From positions 1 through 32,539 of the IMG/VR virus record IMGVR_UViG_3300004457_000003: a stretch of DNA of 32,539 nucleotides, one strand, 5' to 3'. Every line of letters starts with the position of its first letter. Positions within the stretch are counted from its first letter, which is position 1. A program made the translations under genes and the position numbers. The notes under the pieces were generated by a model. It was not told the origin of the DNA. It saw only the letters and a list, made by a program, of their open reading frames with translations, and made no database searches. Of this stretch, positions 7,957 through 15,769 are shown piece by piece. This DNA is from a virus.

Positions 7957-10404
7957 TTAGAACGGTATATTTTCAGAGATAAAAACTTTTCCGCGCCCTG
8001 TATTGGCAGAAATTACCTTATTAAAATCCACAAAAACTTTCTCTTTTTTGGCCCATTCGGCCACCGCTTTTGCCAGTTTTTTACTGCTCGGCTGGTAGTG
8101 CTTTGGGATGCTATTATCGTTGTACCAGGTCTCAATCAGCCGCTTCCATTCCTCATTACTAACCTCACCCATCCGGCACCAGGTTTCCCATAATTCTTCT
8201 ATAAGGTCGCTAATAGTGTTACCGTAGGTCTGCCGAAACTGCTTTATCCATCCACCCTCAGACAAGCCGCGGCGGCTAAGCTTCAGGCCGGATGCCAACC
8301 ATTTTTGAACCCCGGCGGCGATAACCGTGTCGTAATTATTCCAATCTTCATCGGCCCAGCCGCGGGGAAAATGGCAGCCGAAGTGTACATCTATGCCGCC
8401 GCAAAGGGTAAAGAAGTTGGTAAATTCAATCGGTATAATACGGCGGCGCAAACCCCCGTCCGATACCTCGTAGCTGTAGTTTGTTTGTATCAGGAACTTT
8501 GGCATCTCAGCCATCGCCACGGTGGCTTCATCCTTAAAAAGCTTTTTGATTATAGCATCGTTTGAGGCCATATCTTTAAGGAACATGAACTCAAAGTTTT
8601 TCGGCACATCAGATAGGCAGAACACGCGCTCAAAGTTCCAAGACTGGAGGAACTTTTCGTCATACTTAACCTGAGCGCCTGGCTTGTTGCAAAGCGTGGT
8701 GGTGTGCTTCAGTAGGTTGCAGAAAACATTTTTACCCGACCCGCCGCCGTCCTCGGGGTTTTCGCAGGCTTCTACCAGGACAACGATATAGGCCGTTGTT
8801 TCGTCCTTATATTCATGGGCAAGGTAACCAATAGCCCGTTCCACATCTGGGCCGTAATCAGTGGCGAGGCGCAGGAAGTCGCTATATTTACCCTCGGCCC
8901 GGGGTTCGTAATTGCGGGGCTGGATTTTTTCGGCCCAAATCAGTTGGCTGATAGCCTCGTAAGGCACCAGCTCCGCGCCCTCGGCGGTAATGATTAAGAC
9001 CCCGTTGGAAAAACATTTGTAACAGACTTTTGGCGTATCGGTCAGAGTGCTATCCGGGGAAAGTACCGGTAGAAACCGAATAACGTGCTTATGGTGCTCT
9101 TCAAAAAACTTATCAAAGCTATTAACGATAGCACGGTACTGGTAGGCTTCCTCTTCCTTAATGTAGTCTTTTAATAGGTCATAGAACTGGCGGACGGTTT
9201 TACGGGTTATAATGCCGTCCGTAATCAGGCAGATGTCGCCGCGCCCGTCAATCTTGAATCCCATATTGCCAGCCACGGTGTAGAGTAGTTCACGGTCTAT
9301 AATAACCTTGCCTTCCTCGTCAATTTCCCAAAACAGGCCGTAGGGATGCAGGTCAGTTAGCTGCGCCTTAAGGATGGCGTGTTCTGTTGCCCCCGCCGGG
9401 CTGATATTCGCCGGCAGTTCCCGACCGTTCACCGCTGCTTTTTTTATCAGTCGTTTTTCAACTTCAGGCTTTATCCGGCCAAAGCCCGCCCCGATAAGGT
9501 ATTTAAAAGTATCTTTGTGGTCCCCATTGTATTTAAGTATCGATAGTACCGTTGCGGGATTATACCCACGGTCATTCTCAAGGGCTGTGCTGCTGGTAAA
9601 TATATAGAAGCAATGCTTTTCTTTGTTAAATGATGCACCGATCCTGTTGCGCTCTGTTTGATTCGGGCGCTCGTAGTAGGCAAACAGGGTAGTTTCCTTT
9701 AAAAAAGTCCAGCCCATTTCGGCAAGCACGTTTGCACCCTCGGCGCTGCCGTTGTAGTGTTCAAATGGGTTTTCTGAATACATCGTGTCCACGGCTTTAC
9801 TACCCGTGGCCTGCCGTGGTGCCTGTTGTTGTTTTTCACTGAACCCCTCGCAGATAGCGAACAGGGAGCAGCGCTCAGCCCATGTTATTACCGGGATAGG
9901 GTTTTCTAAGAAAACGGAATAACCAGCCGCCGGCGGTGCCAGCACATAGCCGCCCTCGCCGCGTGTTTCGATGGCTGCGCCCTTAGTTTCGGCTTTAAAA
10001 CAAAGTTTCGCATTGCCACCAGGCGCATGGTTTTCTATGCGGTAAATAATATGATACCCGCCGGAAGGGCTTTTATGAATCCTGAGCCGCGCCCAAAGTT
10101 CCGGGTAAAGCGTTTGTATGGCTTGGAATAGCAGGGCATCAATACCGTACCAGTTTTTTACATCAATGTCAATTACTTCGAGGTTGCCGGATACTGCCCC
10201 CGCGATAATAGCCAGCGCATGGGTGCCGCTTGTTTCAATGGCGGTGTAAAGGTCTGACTTGCTTATAATTTCGGACTGGTAACGTTTCCATGCGTGAATG
10301 GCTGGGCGTTTTGCCTGCTCCCCGGAATCATACACCGGAATGATAGATACGCCGGCGGCTAAGTAGTTTTCAGCCTGCTGCCAGGCGGTTTGGTTATTGC
10401 TCAT
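7957..10404 (-). CDS. Prim-Pol / superfamily 3 helicase replication protein
   Basis: An 815-residue fusion of primase-polymerase and helicase. The N-terminal Prim-Pol domain has the catalytic DxD in LEVIDIDVK (D79, D81), the SGGYH motif (H118) and a RGEGGYVLAPP motif near 148-158. The C-terminal helicase resembles the SF3/D5 type: Walker A GGGSGKN (552-558), a VFCLSDVP strand, sensor IQTNY (638-642) and arginine-finger region LRRRIIPIEF (651-660). One protein could therefore prime and unwind phage DNA. It follows the SF2 helicase gene by 13 bases. Its stop abuts the AT-rich candidate origin, which suggests that it acts there. Confidence 0.85.
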   Translation of the reverse strand: MSNNQTAWQQAENYLAAGVSIIPVYDSGEQAKRPAIHAWKRYQSEIISKSDLYTAIETSGTHALAIIAGAVSGNLEVIDIDVKNWYGIDALLFQAIQTLYPELWARLRIHKSPSGGYHIIYRIENHAPGGNAKLCFKAETKGAAIETRGEGGYVLAPPAAGYSVFLENPIPVITWAERCSLFAICEGFSEKQQQAPRQATGSKAVDTMYSENPFEHYNGSAEGANVLAEMGWTFLKETTLFAYYERPNQTERNRIGASFNKEKHCFYIFTSSTALENDRGYNPATVLSILKYNGDHKDTFKYLIGAGFGRIKPEVEKRLIKKAAVNGRELPANISPAGATEHAILKAQLTDLHPYGLFWEIDEEGKVIIDRELLYTVAGNMGFKIDGRGDICLITDGIITRKTVRQFYDLLKDYIKEEEAYQYRAIVNSFDKFFEEHHKHVIRFLPVLSPDSTLTDTPKVCYKCFSNGVLIITAEGAELVPYEAISQLIWAEKIQPRNYEPRAEGKYSDFLRLATDYGPDVERAIGYLAHEYKDETTAYIVVLVEACENPEDGGGSGKNVFCNLLKHTTTLCNKPGAQVKYDEKFLQSWNFERVFCLSDVPKNFEFMFLKDMASNDAIIKKLFKDEATVAMAEMPKFLIQTNYSYEVSDGGLRRRIIPIEFTNFFTLCGGIDVHFGCHFPRGWADEDWNNYDTVIAAGVQKWLASGLKLSRRGLSEGGWIKQFRQTYGNTISDLIEELWETWCRMGEVSNEEWKRLIETWYNDNSIPKHYQPSSKKLAKAVAEWAKKEKVFVDFNKVISANTGRGKVFISENIPF

Positions 10405-10417
10405 AGATTATCTTAGT

Positions 10418-11857
10418 TTATTTTATCAACACGTTAAAAAAATCGAGGCTTTCGGTTGTTTCATTTCGTTTGGCCCACCATTCATTGTAATTCATTTCGC
10501 GGCCATAATCGGCGAGGTATTCAGCGCCTTTTGATTTGGCTACGCGGGCGGCGAATGCTTTTTTATTCGTAGTTCGTGCATAGATGGCGAGTTCAGGCGG
10601 GGTCAATGAGCCGATAAATTTACCTCTTATTTTGTCATAATCCGACAATAAATTTATCATCTCCCCCTCGGCCAGTTCCGCCGCCGTTGCTTTGAACACA
10701 TGGCCGCATTCCGGGCATACTTTCATGGAAGGTGCAACCAATAGAAAGCAGACGGGGCATTCCTTCACGGGCGGTGTGCCGTCCTTTTTTTTCTTTTCTT
10801 TGCCCCGCCACTTTTCCGCCCATTCATGCTCGGCCGACCAAAGCCCATGCCGGGATCCGTTACCGCCGTAATCAAGCACGGTAAAGTGTTCCTTACCGTG
10901 CGCCTGCCGGGAGCCGCGCCCAATCATTTGAAGGTAAAGGGCCAGCGAAGTAGTGGCGCGCATTAAGATAACCATGTCGATTTGCGGAAAATCGAACCCC
11001 TTGGTCAGGATGCCAACTGAAACGCAAATCTTCACGCCCCCGTGTGTAAATTTAAATAGTTCACGGTCGGCGTGCTGGTTCTCCGTGTGTACCTCCGCCG
11101 CTTCGTACCCAGCCGCCCGCAGTTCTGCGGTAAGGTTTTGCGCGTGCTTGATAGAGCTGCAAAATATTATTGCCTTACTATAAGCGGCACGGTTTAAATC
11201 ATCGTGGATGCCGGCGTAAATCTTTGTTTTGGTAAAGGCTTCGTACTGGCTGGCCTCGGTAAATTCGCCGCGGCTATCCTTCGCCAGCCCGGCGGTATCA
11301 ACCCCGCGGCGCTCGTAGTGATAATAAGGTGCGAGGAAACCGGCTTCTACAAGTTCCTGCGGCTGCGGTCCTACCACTATGCCGCGGTAAATCTTAGGTA
11401 AGTGTTTTGCGACTTTAAAATCAGGCGTGGCAGTGAAGCCTATCAGGTAGGCCGCCGGCAGTTGTTCGAGTAGCTTAGTGGCCGTGCCGATGTGTGCCTC
11501 GTCATTGATGATAAGTAGACGGCTGCCGAGCGCCTGGAATTGTTCTACTATCCGCGGGCGGCGTGCCAAGGTCTGAGCCATAGCCACGTAAAGGCGGCCC
11601 GGTTCTACAAATATAAATTTTTGCTTTGCGGAAATATTTACCGCCGTAGGAACCTCCGCGGCTATCTGTGAAAAAATCTTGCGGCTTTCGGTCAGGATTA
11701 AAACGGTCGTACCCTTTGAAAGCGCCGTGTTACTGATTGAAAGAAAGGTTTTTGTTTTCCCTGAGCCTGTGGCGGCGCAGGCTATAATTTTTTTTGATTG
11801 CGCCAGTGCGGCGCGAATGTTAGTTACGAATGCAGTTTGGTAAGGGCGTAGGTTCAC
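10418..11857 (-). CDS. SF2 DEAD/DEAH-type helicase with C-terminal zinc ribbon
   Basis: A 479-residue ATP-dependent helicase of the RecG/UvrB/Rad25-like SF2 group. It shows a Q-type N-terminus NLRPYQ, Walker A AATGSGKT (28-35), motif II NDEAH (118-122), motif III GFTATP (140-145), motif V GILTKGFDFP and motif VI QMIGRGSRQ (310-318). A zinc ribbon follows, with CPVC (367/370) and CPEC (381/384). The start is GTG, chosen because the helicase core begins immediately after it. Oddly, the GTG abuts the U-run of a strong hairpin terminator and has no space for a normal leader. Role inferred: replication, recombination or repair, next to SSB and exonuclease genes. Confidence 0.85.
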   Translation of the reverse strand: MNLRPYQTAFVTNIRAALAQSKKIIACAATGSGKTKTFLSISNTALSKGTTVLILTESRKIFSQIAAEVPTAVNISAKQKFIFVEPGRLYVAMAQTLARRPRIVEQFQALGSRLLIINDEAHIGTATKLLEQLPAAYLIGFTATPDFKVAKHLPKIYRGIVVGPQPQELVEAGFLAPYYHYERRGVDTAGLAKDSRGEFTEASQYEAFTKTKIYAGIHDDLNRAAYSKAIIFCSSIKHAQNLTAELRAAGYEAAEVHTENQHADRELFKFTHGGVKICVSVGILTKGFDFPQIDMVILMRATTSLALYLQMIGRGSRQAHGKEHFTVLDYGGNGSRHGLWSAEHEWAEKWRGKEKKKKDGTPPVKECPVCFLLVAPSMKVCPECGHVFKATAAELAEGEMINLLSDYDKIRGKFIGSLTPPELAIYARTTNKKAFAARVAKSKGAEYLADYGREMNYNEWWAKRNETTESLDFFNVLIK

Positions 11858-11884
11858 AAAAAAAATGGCCGGAATCCGCCGGCC
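11858..11884 (-). terminator. Hairpin plus U8 between ssb-like and helicase genes
   Basis: On the minus strand GGCCGG, loop CGGATT, CCGGCC, then A and eight T. This is a textbook intrinsic terminator of six G-C pairs, between two genes of one operon, and the U-run ends at the helicase GTG. Confidence 0.75.
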
Positions 11885-11894
11885 CGGTTAAGGT

Positions 11895-12245
11895 TTAAAA
11901 TGGTAAATCGCCGGATGGCGCAGTATTGGTAGGAACCCCCGCCGCCCCCGGTGTCGTTTGCGTGCTGGCCACCTTACCGCCGCCAACGTAGCGTTTCGGT
12001 GTGGAGGCTTCGCGCTCTTCCTTTGACTGGTTTAAGTACAATGTGTGCGTTTCCCCGTACTGTGTTAATTCCTTCCGGTCGGCCAAACAAAGTTTAAGAT
12101 TTGTTTTTTTCTTGTTGGCGTTTTGGTAGATAGCCGGGCCGCTCAGTTTGTCGAGGCAAACCCAGCGTTCACCCGTTTTTTCGTTTACTACGATGCCGCC
12201 GGTCAGCGCATCATCAAGCGTGATTTCAAGCGTTATAAGTGCCAT
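11895..12245 (-). CDS. SSB-like single-stranded DNA-binding protein
   Basis: A 116-residue protein with a beta-rich N-terminal ~75 residues containing aromatic and basic residues (GERWVCLDKL, QNANKKKTNLKL). A low-complexity Gly/Thr/Pro linker follows, then the C-terminal tip PSGDLPF. A flexible linker plus an acidic-hydrophobic DLPF tip is the hallmark of bacterial and phage SSBs, which use it to recruit partners. The OB core is shorter than that of classic SSB (about 105 residues) and I do not see the usual SSB motifs, so a diverged phage SSB is the best reading. Neighbours are the exonuclease and the SF2 helicase. Confidence 0.65.
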   Translation of the reverse strand: MALITLEITLDDALTGGIVVNEKTGERWVCLDKLSGPAIYQNANKKKTNLKLCLADRKELTQYGETHTLYLNQSKEEREASTPKRYVGGGKVASTQTTPGAAGVPTNTAPSGDLPF

Positions 12246-12296
12246 AAAAAAGCCGGGTGTCGGGAGCCGGAGCCGTTAAGTGTTTAGTAAATTTAA

Positions 12297-12863
12297 TTAA
12301 ATTCGTGCGCCCAGCCTGCTAACTTGAAACTCCCACCAATCAGCAGAAACCGGGATAACTTTTACCTCCACATCGTGCGGCTTAGTAGGGCAAACCCGCA
12401 CGATAATACCCGTTTTGCAGCCGGTGGCGATGCAGTAGCCTGAAACCTGTTTGTCATAACCAAAGCGCTCGCACCCGGTGGCGATAGGTACGGCAGAAAC
12501 CTTCAGGTCAATAACGAGGCGGCCCACCCGCACCATATCCAGGCGGCCCCGGTAAGGTAACCAAAGCCCGTCATTGGTAAAGCTTGCCGTAACGGATAGT
12601 TCTGTTTCCATTTTAGCGAGGAGGCCGGGGCCGACTATTTCCCGCACCCGTGCGGCAATAGGTGCGACTACTGAGCGCTGTTGGTGGGCATAATTTTTCG
12701 GTTCGAGCAAATAGTTATGTACGGCGGTGCCTAGCTTCATTTTTTCAGTCGGCACGATAGGCGGCTGGCCTTCGTTTTTAATAGCCGAATATGACCAGCC
12801 TTGCAGGGCCTGGTAGTCGCTGAATTCCAGGCCCCGGTAAAGCTGTAGGTTGGTTACTTGCAT
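12297..12863 (-). CDS. PD-(D/E)XK exonuclease (RecB/lambda Exo-like)
   Basis: A 188-residue nuclease with the PD-(D/E)XK core: GTAVHNYLL (H49), YRGRLDMV (D109), LVIDLKVS (D119-L-K121) and the QVSGY motif (Q139 to Y143) typical of RecB-like, Cas4-like and phage recombination exonucleases. Such enzymes resect double-strand ends so an annealing protein can pair the strands. Its start overlaps the end of the 361-aa gene by 10 bases, and a Rad52-like annealing protein is two genes upstream. The three likely form a Red-like recombination system. At 188 residues it is shorter than lambda Exo (226). Confidence 0.82.
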   Translation of the reverse strand: MQVTNLQLYRGLEFSDYQALQGWSYSAIKNEGQPPIVPTEKMKLGTAVHNYLLEPKNYAHQQRSVVAPIAARVREIVGPGLLAKMETELSVTASFTNDGLWLPYRGRLDMVRVGRLVIDLKVSAVPIATGCERFGYDKQVSGYCIATGCKTGIIVRVCPTKPHDVEVKVIPVSADWWEFQVSRLGARI

Positions 12864-13939
12864 ACTTCTTCGAGTTGAAGGCCGTTAAATGTTTCGCCAG
12901 TTTCAGTGGCATGTTTCGCGAGCGCTGCAGCCATTTGGTCGATGGATAACTTTCCCCAGCTTTTTACGCGTAGGTACTTATTCACGGCCTGCCAGTTTTT
13001 AATAAAATTAGCGACTACGGCCATTGCCCATTGTTCTGATTCGACAACAACAATCTTTAATTCGCGTTTTACTTTCGGCACGTCTACGGTAACGGTTTCA
13101 GCCACGGCCACCAGCACATTAGTAGCCTGTTCTACCTGCAATTTCTCTGCTTCCTCGGCTGCTGCTGCTGCCTTAGTGTCTACTATTGCGGCAATGGCTG
13201 CGGTGGCGTTGGCGAGGTCATGTTCGTACATTTTAAACGTTTCGCCAGCCGTATTGATAGCGCGCTGCAGGTCCTCCGCCGGCTTGTAAGCCGCTACGGA
13301 GGCGAACACCGCCTTAGCGTCCGTGTCTGTTACCAAGGTACGGGAAAACTTTTGGAAGCCGGGAACCGGTATTTCCCCAAGCGCGGCGCAAAGTGTTTGC
13401 AATATCATCGGGATTCCAGCCATCGGAACGGACACTTTTAAAGTGTCCATATAAACGGCTGAGGTTTCCTTATCCAGCGCCGCGCGGTATTCGGACGCAA
13501 TACGGTAATACTCGTTTGTAATGTGCGCCTTCAGCGCGGCGAGTTCGCTGGCGTAGGCCTGTTTTTTCTGCGCCTCTACTTCGCCGCTTTTACGGAGGGC
13601 CAGTTCATGTTCCCCGGCCTTACTGATAAGGTCGGCGTTGCGTTTTTCAAATTCCATCGCCGGCACGAAAAGTTTTTCATCAATCAGGCGGGTAAATGCC
13701 AGCCGGGTTTCCTTGCCTGTAGCGGCGGCGGCTTTGGCTTCGCGGATAGCTTCCTGCACCTGAGAGAGGTCAGGGTTTTGCAGAACCCCGGTAAGGAAGC
13801 CTTGCACGATAAGTTCCTGCTTTTGCATTTCCTCAAAAGTTTGTGTGCGGATGGAAGCCATTTGAAGCCATCCTTTTTGCACCGGGCTAAGGTCGGCGGT
13901 TTGTGCCGGAAGCCCGGCGATTGCTGGTTCGTTTGTCAT
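12854..13939 (-). CDS. Coiled-coil protein of the recombination module, unknown
   Basis: A 361-residue, Ala/Glu/Lys-rich, mostly helical protein. Predicted coiled-coil stretches lie at about residues 85-160 and 220-285. The C-terminal part resembles a folded domain (VESEQWAMAVVANFIKNWQ, then LRVKSWGKLSIDQMAAALA). No catalytic motif is recognised. It sits between the Rad52-like annealing gene and the exonuclease and overlaps the latter, so it is expected to be co-translated with both. It may be a scaffold or modulator linking exonuclease and annealing protein. That is inference; phage proteins of similar layout are usually annotated as hypothetical. Confidence 0.6.
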   Translation of the reverse strand: MTNEPAIAGLPAQTADLSPVQKGWLQMASIRTQTFEEMQKQELIVQGFLTGVLQNPDLSQVQEAIREAKAAAATGKETRLAFTRLIDEKLFVPAMEFEKRNADLISKAGEHELALRKSGEVEAQKKQAYASELAALKAHITNEYYRIASEYRAALDKETSAVYMDTLKVSVPMAGIPMILQTLCAALGEIPVPGFQKFSRTLVTDTDAKAVFASVAAYKPAEDLQRAINTAGETFKMYEHDLANATAAIAAIVDTKAAAAAEEAEKLQVEQATNVLVAVAETVTVDVPKVKRELKIVVVESEQWAMAVVANFIKNWQAVNKYLRVKSWGKLSIDQMAAALAKHATETGETFNGLQLEEVCK

Positions 13940-13950
13940 TTTGTTAGGTT

Positions 13951-14517
13951 TTAAAGTTTAAAATTATCATCCACCGCCGGGGCGGATGGTGTTACAGGCT
14001 CCTGGTTGTACGATCCTACAAATTCGATAGTATCTTTGCGGTTCAAATCCCTACCAAAAAGTTTTCCGAGGTGGTCGGCCGCATCCTTCAGGGCCTGTGT
14101 TTTAGCTATCGGGGTAGCCATTTCCACAGCCCCGGCGTTCACGTTTGAGAAATCCAGCTTCAGCGGCCCGGAATCTTTTTTCGTCTGAAGCTCCTTAGAA
14201 CCAACGCCATCGTGAAATCGCCACTCATTTTTCACCGGGTGTAGGTAGTGCAGGCGAACAGTAACTTGGACGGCGTTAAAAAGTATCTGTGTCTGTTTCA
14301 CTTCTACTTGCCAGTCCTGAAAAATGCGGTCGAGCAAAAATTCAACTTTGTCGATAGGCAAATAATCGGTTGCTTTTGGTGAGCGTTTCAGCCAGGAGGC
14401 GTGCGGCGGCTGGTTGAGCAGTGTTTTAAACTGGTCGTTTTTAAAGGCGGTAGCAAGGTCAGCGTGCAAGTCCGCCAGCTTCGGTAGTTGTTGTTTGTTC
14501 GTTTCCATGTTGTTCAT
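13951..14517 (-). CDS. Rad52-like single-strand annealing protein
   Basis: A 188-residue protein when started at the ATG at 14517; another ATG lies 3 codons downstream, and one further upstream (14556) would overlap the preceding gene by almost 100 bases. The core has ATDYLPIDKVEFLLDRIFQ, then an amphipathic strand series (VEVKQTQILFNAVQVTV, LHYLHPVKNEWRFHDGVG), and ends with a helical TPIAKTQALKDAADHLGKLFG segment. This matches the shape of Rad52/Sak-type phage annealing proteins, where the last segment is the conserved A..KA..DA...LG..FG motif. The nearby PD-(D/E)XK exonuclease supports a two-component recombination system. The exact annealing family (Rad52, Erf or DdrA) needs a profile search. 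Confidence 0.62.
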   Translation of the reverse strand: MNNMETNKQQLPKLADLHADLATAFKNDQFKTLLNQPPHASWLKRSPKATDYLPIDKVEFLLDRIFQDWQVEVKQTQILFNAVQVTVRLHYLHPVKNEWRFHDGVGSKELQTKKDSGPLKLDFSNVNAGAVEMATPIAKTQALKDAADHLGKLFGRDLNRKDTIEFVGSYNQEPVTPSAPAVDDNFKL

Positions 14518-14713
14518 GATTGTTGTTTTTTTGCGTGAGTTCGTAATATACGGCATGTCTCTCCAAAATGAAGGGCTTAAAATACAAGCCGCGCCAATGT
14601 TCTAAAATCCGTTTCAGTTCTGCTGTTCCCCGAAAGCAGCGCACTTCCTTTGCGCACTCGTCAATGTATAGTGTTACTATTGTCGGCGGCTGGTGAGGCT
14701 TACTTAAGCGCAT
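14459..14713 (-). CDS. Small early protein, unknown
   Basis: An 84-residue protein started at the ATG at 14713, which overlaps the end of the preceding 33-aa gene; the open frame extends upstream only with a TTG. It is compact and mixed alpha/beta (PPTIVTLYIDECAKEVRCF, ELKRILEHWRGLYF). Its last ~20 residues are encoded within the start of the annealing-protein gene and are low-complexity Asn/Thr, so the folded part is about residues 1-62. No family is recognised. The tight overlaps on both sides mark it as part of the early operon. Confidence 0.5.
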   Translation of the reverse strand: MRLSKPHQPPTIVTLYIDECAKEVRCFRGTAELKRILEHWRGLYFKPFILERHAVYYELTQKNNNHEQHGNEQTTTTEAGGLAR

Positions 14714-14805
14714 AAAATCAGGGTTAAAACGGCTGCCCAAAATAGGTTCCAGTAGTCGGCGCGGCTGATTAGCGGCTGTTCCGAATGTTTGCGGTAATCA
14801 ATCAT
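14704..14805 (-). CDS. 33-aa small membrane-type protein
   Basis: The ATG at 14805 overlaps the stop of the 93-aa gene (ATGA), and the stop overlaps the start of the next gene, so it fits exactly into the operon. The first ~20 residues are polar (MIDYRKHSEQPLISRADYWN). The last 13 are hydrophobic (LFWAAVLTLILCA), enough for a short membrane anchor with the N-terminus in the cytoplasm. Function unknown. Confidence 0.5.
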   Translation of the reverse strand: MIDYRKHSEQPLISRADYWNLFWAAVLTLILCA

Positions 14806-15083
14806 AATGCTTCATTTACATCGTCAGCGAATGCCGGGGCAACATCGCAAATCAGGTCGGACAGGATGCGCCCGTACTGCTGCTCTAAGTCGGCAATGTT
14901 CGCCGAGGCCCTGCGAATGTTGTTTGCGTTGGCGATATCCAGCGCCTGGTTTTGTGTTACCCTGCCTGCGCGCTCCGCTTTGGCGTTGGCGTTGAGTTCA
15001 ATCCGGTACTTTAAAATTTCGATGGCGTTAAGGATCTTAGCAGCCTTATTGATTTGGTCGGCGTGATGTTGTAGGCGTGTCAT
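14802..15083 (-). CDS. 93-aa helical early protein, unknown
   Basis: A fully helical 93-residue protein rich in Ala, Asn, Ile and Leu, with heptad-like spacing across residues 10-75 (KILNAIEILKYRIELNANAK, then NIRRASANIADLEQQYG), so probably a coiled-coil oligomer. The C-terminus is acidic. It starts 18 bases after the 56-aa gene and is coupled to the downstream 33-aa gene by ATGA. No known family is recognised. The early position suggests host takeover or replication accessory function. Confidence 0.55.
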   Translation of the reverse strand: MTRLQHHADQINKAAKILNAIEILKYRIELNANAKAERAGRVTQNQALDIANANNIRRASANIADLEQQYGRILSDLICDVAPAFADDVNEAL

Positions 15084-15101
15084 AGCGTTTGTTTTTGTTG
15101 G

Positions 15102-15272
15102 TTAAATATCTTCTTCAGAAAATCCAAAATCGTTCCAAATTTCCTCGTCCGTGTCGGGCTGTTCCAGTAGGCAAGAATCCTCGTCATAGCGCTTGGGGCG
15201 CTCTTCAAGGTTTTCGTAATCGAACCCGGGTTCGTCAGGGTGTTTCGGGGCTGAGTAGTGGGTAAGTGGCAT
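15102..15272 (-). CDS. 56-aa acidic early protein
   Basis: An ATG at 15272 opens a 56-residue frame ending at 15102, between well-supported neighbours. The product is strongly acidic: the last 35 residues contain about 14 Asp/Glu (CLLEQPDTDEEIWNDFG, FSEEDI). Small acidic early proteins in phages sometimes mimic DNA or block host enzymes such as restriction proteins or polymerase, but this is only a class resemblance. It is preceded by a GNRA-looped hairpin (15294-15309) in the gap after the 111-aa gene. Confidence 0.6.
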   Translation of the reverse strand: MPLTHYSAPKHPDEPGFDYENLEERPKRYDEDSCLLEQPDTDEEIWNDFGFSEEDI

Positions 15273-15293
15273 GGCTTAAAAAGTTTGGTTAAT

Positions 15294-15309
15294 ACGGGGT
15301 TTCCCCCGT
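15294..15309 (-). terminator. Intergenic hairpin with GAAA tetraloop
   Basis: On the minus strand ACGGGG-GAAA-CCCCGT, a perfect 6-bp stem with a stable GNRA loop, in the 60-base gap between the 111-aa and 56-aa genes. A T5 run begins about 10 bases after the stem, so it may be a weak attenuator or an RNA-stability element. Confidence 0.45.
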
Positions 15310-15332
15310 TTCGGCTATTAAAGGCTCGTCAG

Positions 15333-15668
15333 TTAACCTTTGTAAGCCATGCGCTTTGCCTCCCTTGCTGCCTGCTGCGCTCTCCATGCTTTATCCTCTG
15401 CTACTTTTTTTTCTGCTACTTCGATAACATCGGCAGTAGGTTCTAAGGTTACAACGGCCTTACAAAGTTTTGAGTACCCAGCGGCCACTATTGCGGCCTC
15501 ATCCCTGATAATAACAAAAGGCGGCTTGTTTAAACAACCGGCGTAACGTGTAGAACGGCTGCTGTAAAAGTCTGATAACTTGCGGCGAACGATTTTGTAG
15601 CCAGTAGGGGCGTCTGTTAAGACAATCAAGTCGGATGCTTTCTGTTGTTGTAGTTTTGTGAGTTTCAT
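15333..15668 (-). CDS. 111-aa early protein, unknown
   Basis: The start is placed at the ATG at 15668 because a promoter -7 element lies just upstream (15692-15699) and the open frame beyond it has only a TTG. The N-terminal half is a small alpha/beta domain (KASDLIVLTDAPTGYKIVRR, later PPFVIIRDEAAIVAAGY). The C-terminal 30 residues form a charged Ala/Arg/Lys helix (AEDKAWRAQQAAREAKRM). No family recognised. It is the second gene of the leftward early block and likely strongly expressed early. Confidence 0.6.
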   Translation of the reverse strand: MKLTKLQQQKASDLIVLTDAPTGYKIVRRKLSDFYSSRSTRYAGCLNKPPFVIIRDEAAIVAAGYSKLCKAVVTLEPTADVIEVAEKKVAEDKAWRAQQAAREAKRMAYKG

Positions 15669-15691
15669 AACGTTGGTTTTTTTTGATAAAT

Positions 15692-15699
15692 CAAAGATA
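15692..15699 (-). promoter_or_regulatory. Bacteroidetes-type promoter -7 element (TATCTTTG)
   Basis: On the minus strand TATCTTTG is a perfect match to the TAnnTTTG consensus, 24 bases before the ATG at 15668. TTTG sequences lie 11 and 15 bases upstream, closer than the usual ~19, so the -33 part is imperfect. Confidence 0.55.
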
Positions 15700-15741
15700 A
15701 ATAATTTTTTCAAACAAAGAAATATTTTTTTCTTTTATTTA

Positions 15742-15769
15742 CGAAAACGATTTCGCTAAAGAATTTAGC
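15742..15769. promoter_or_regulatory. Tandem inverted repeats, candidate operator
   Basis: Two abutting inverted repeats lie between the HTH gene and the promoter at 15692: CGAAA-acga-TTTCG and CGCTAAA-gaa-TTTAGCG, sharing the central CG. The second straddles the HTH gene stop codon. Paired dyads of this size fit binding by a small HTH dimer. Confidence 0.4.

Noticed and set aside
8228-8242. 15-base match tgccgaaactgcttt shared with 21368-21382
   Set aside because: Length is within chance expectation for 32.5 kb of sequence with both strands considered.
12246-12275. Hairpin plus T6 before the SSB-like gene
   Set aside because: The best stem is only CCGG/CCGG with a 10-base loop, too weak to call a terminator.
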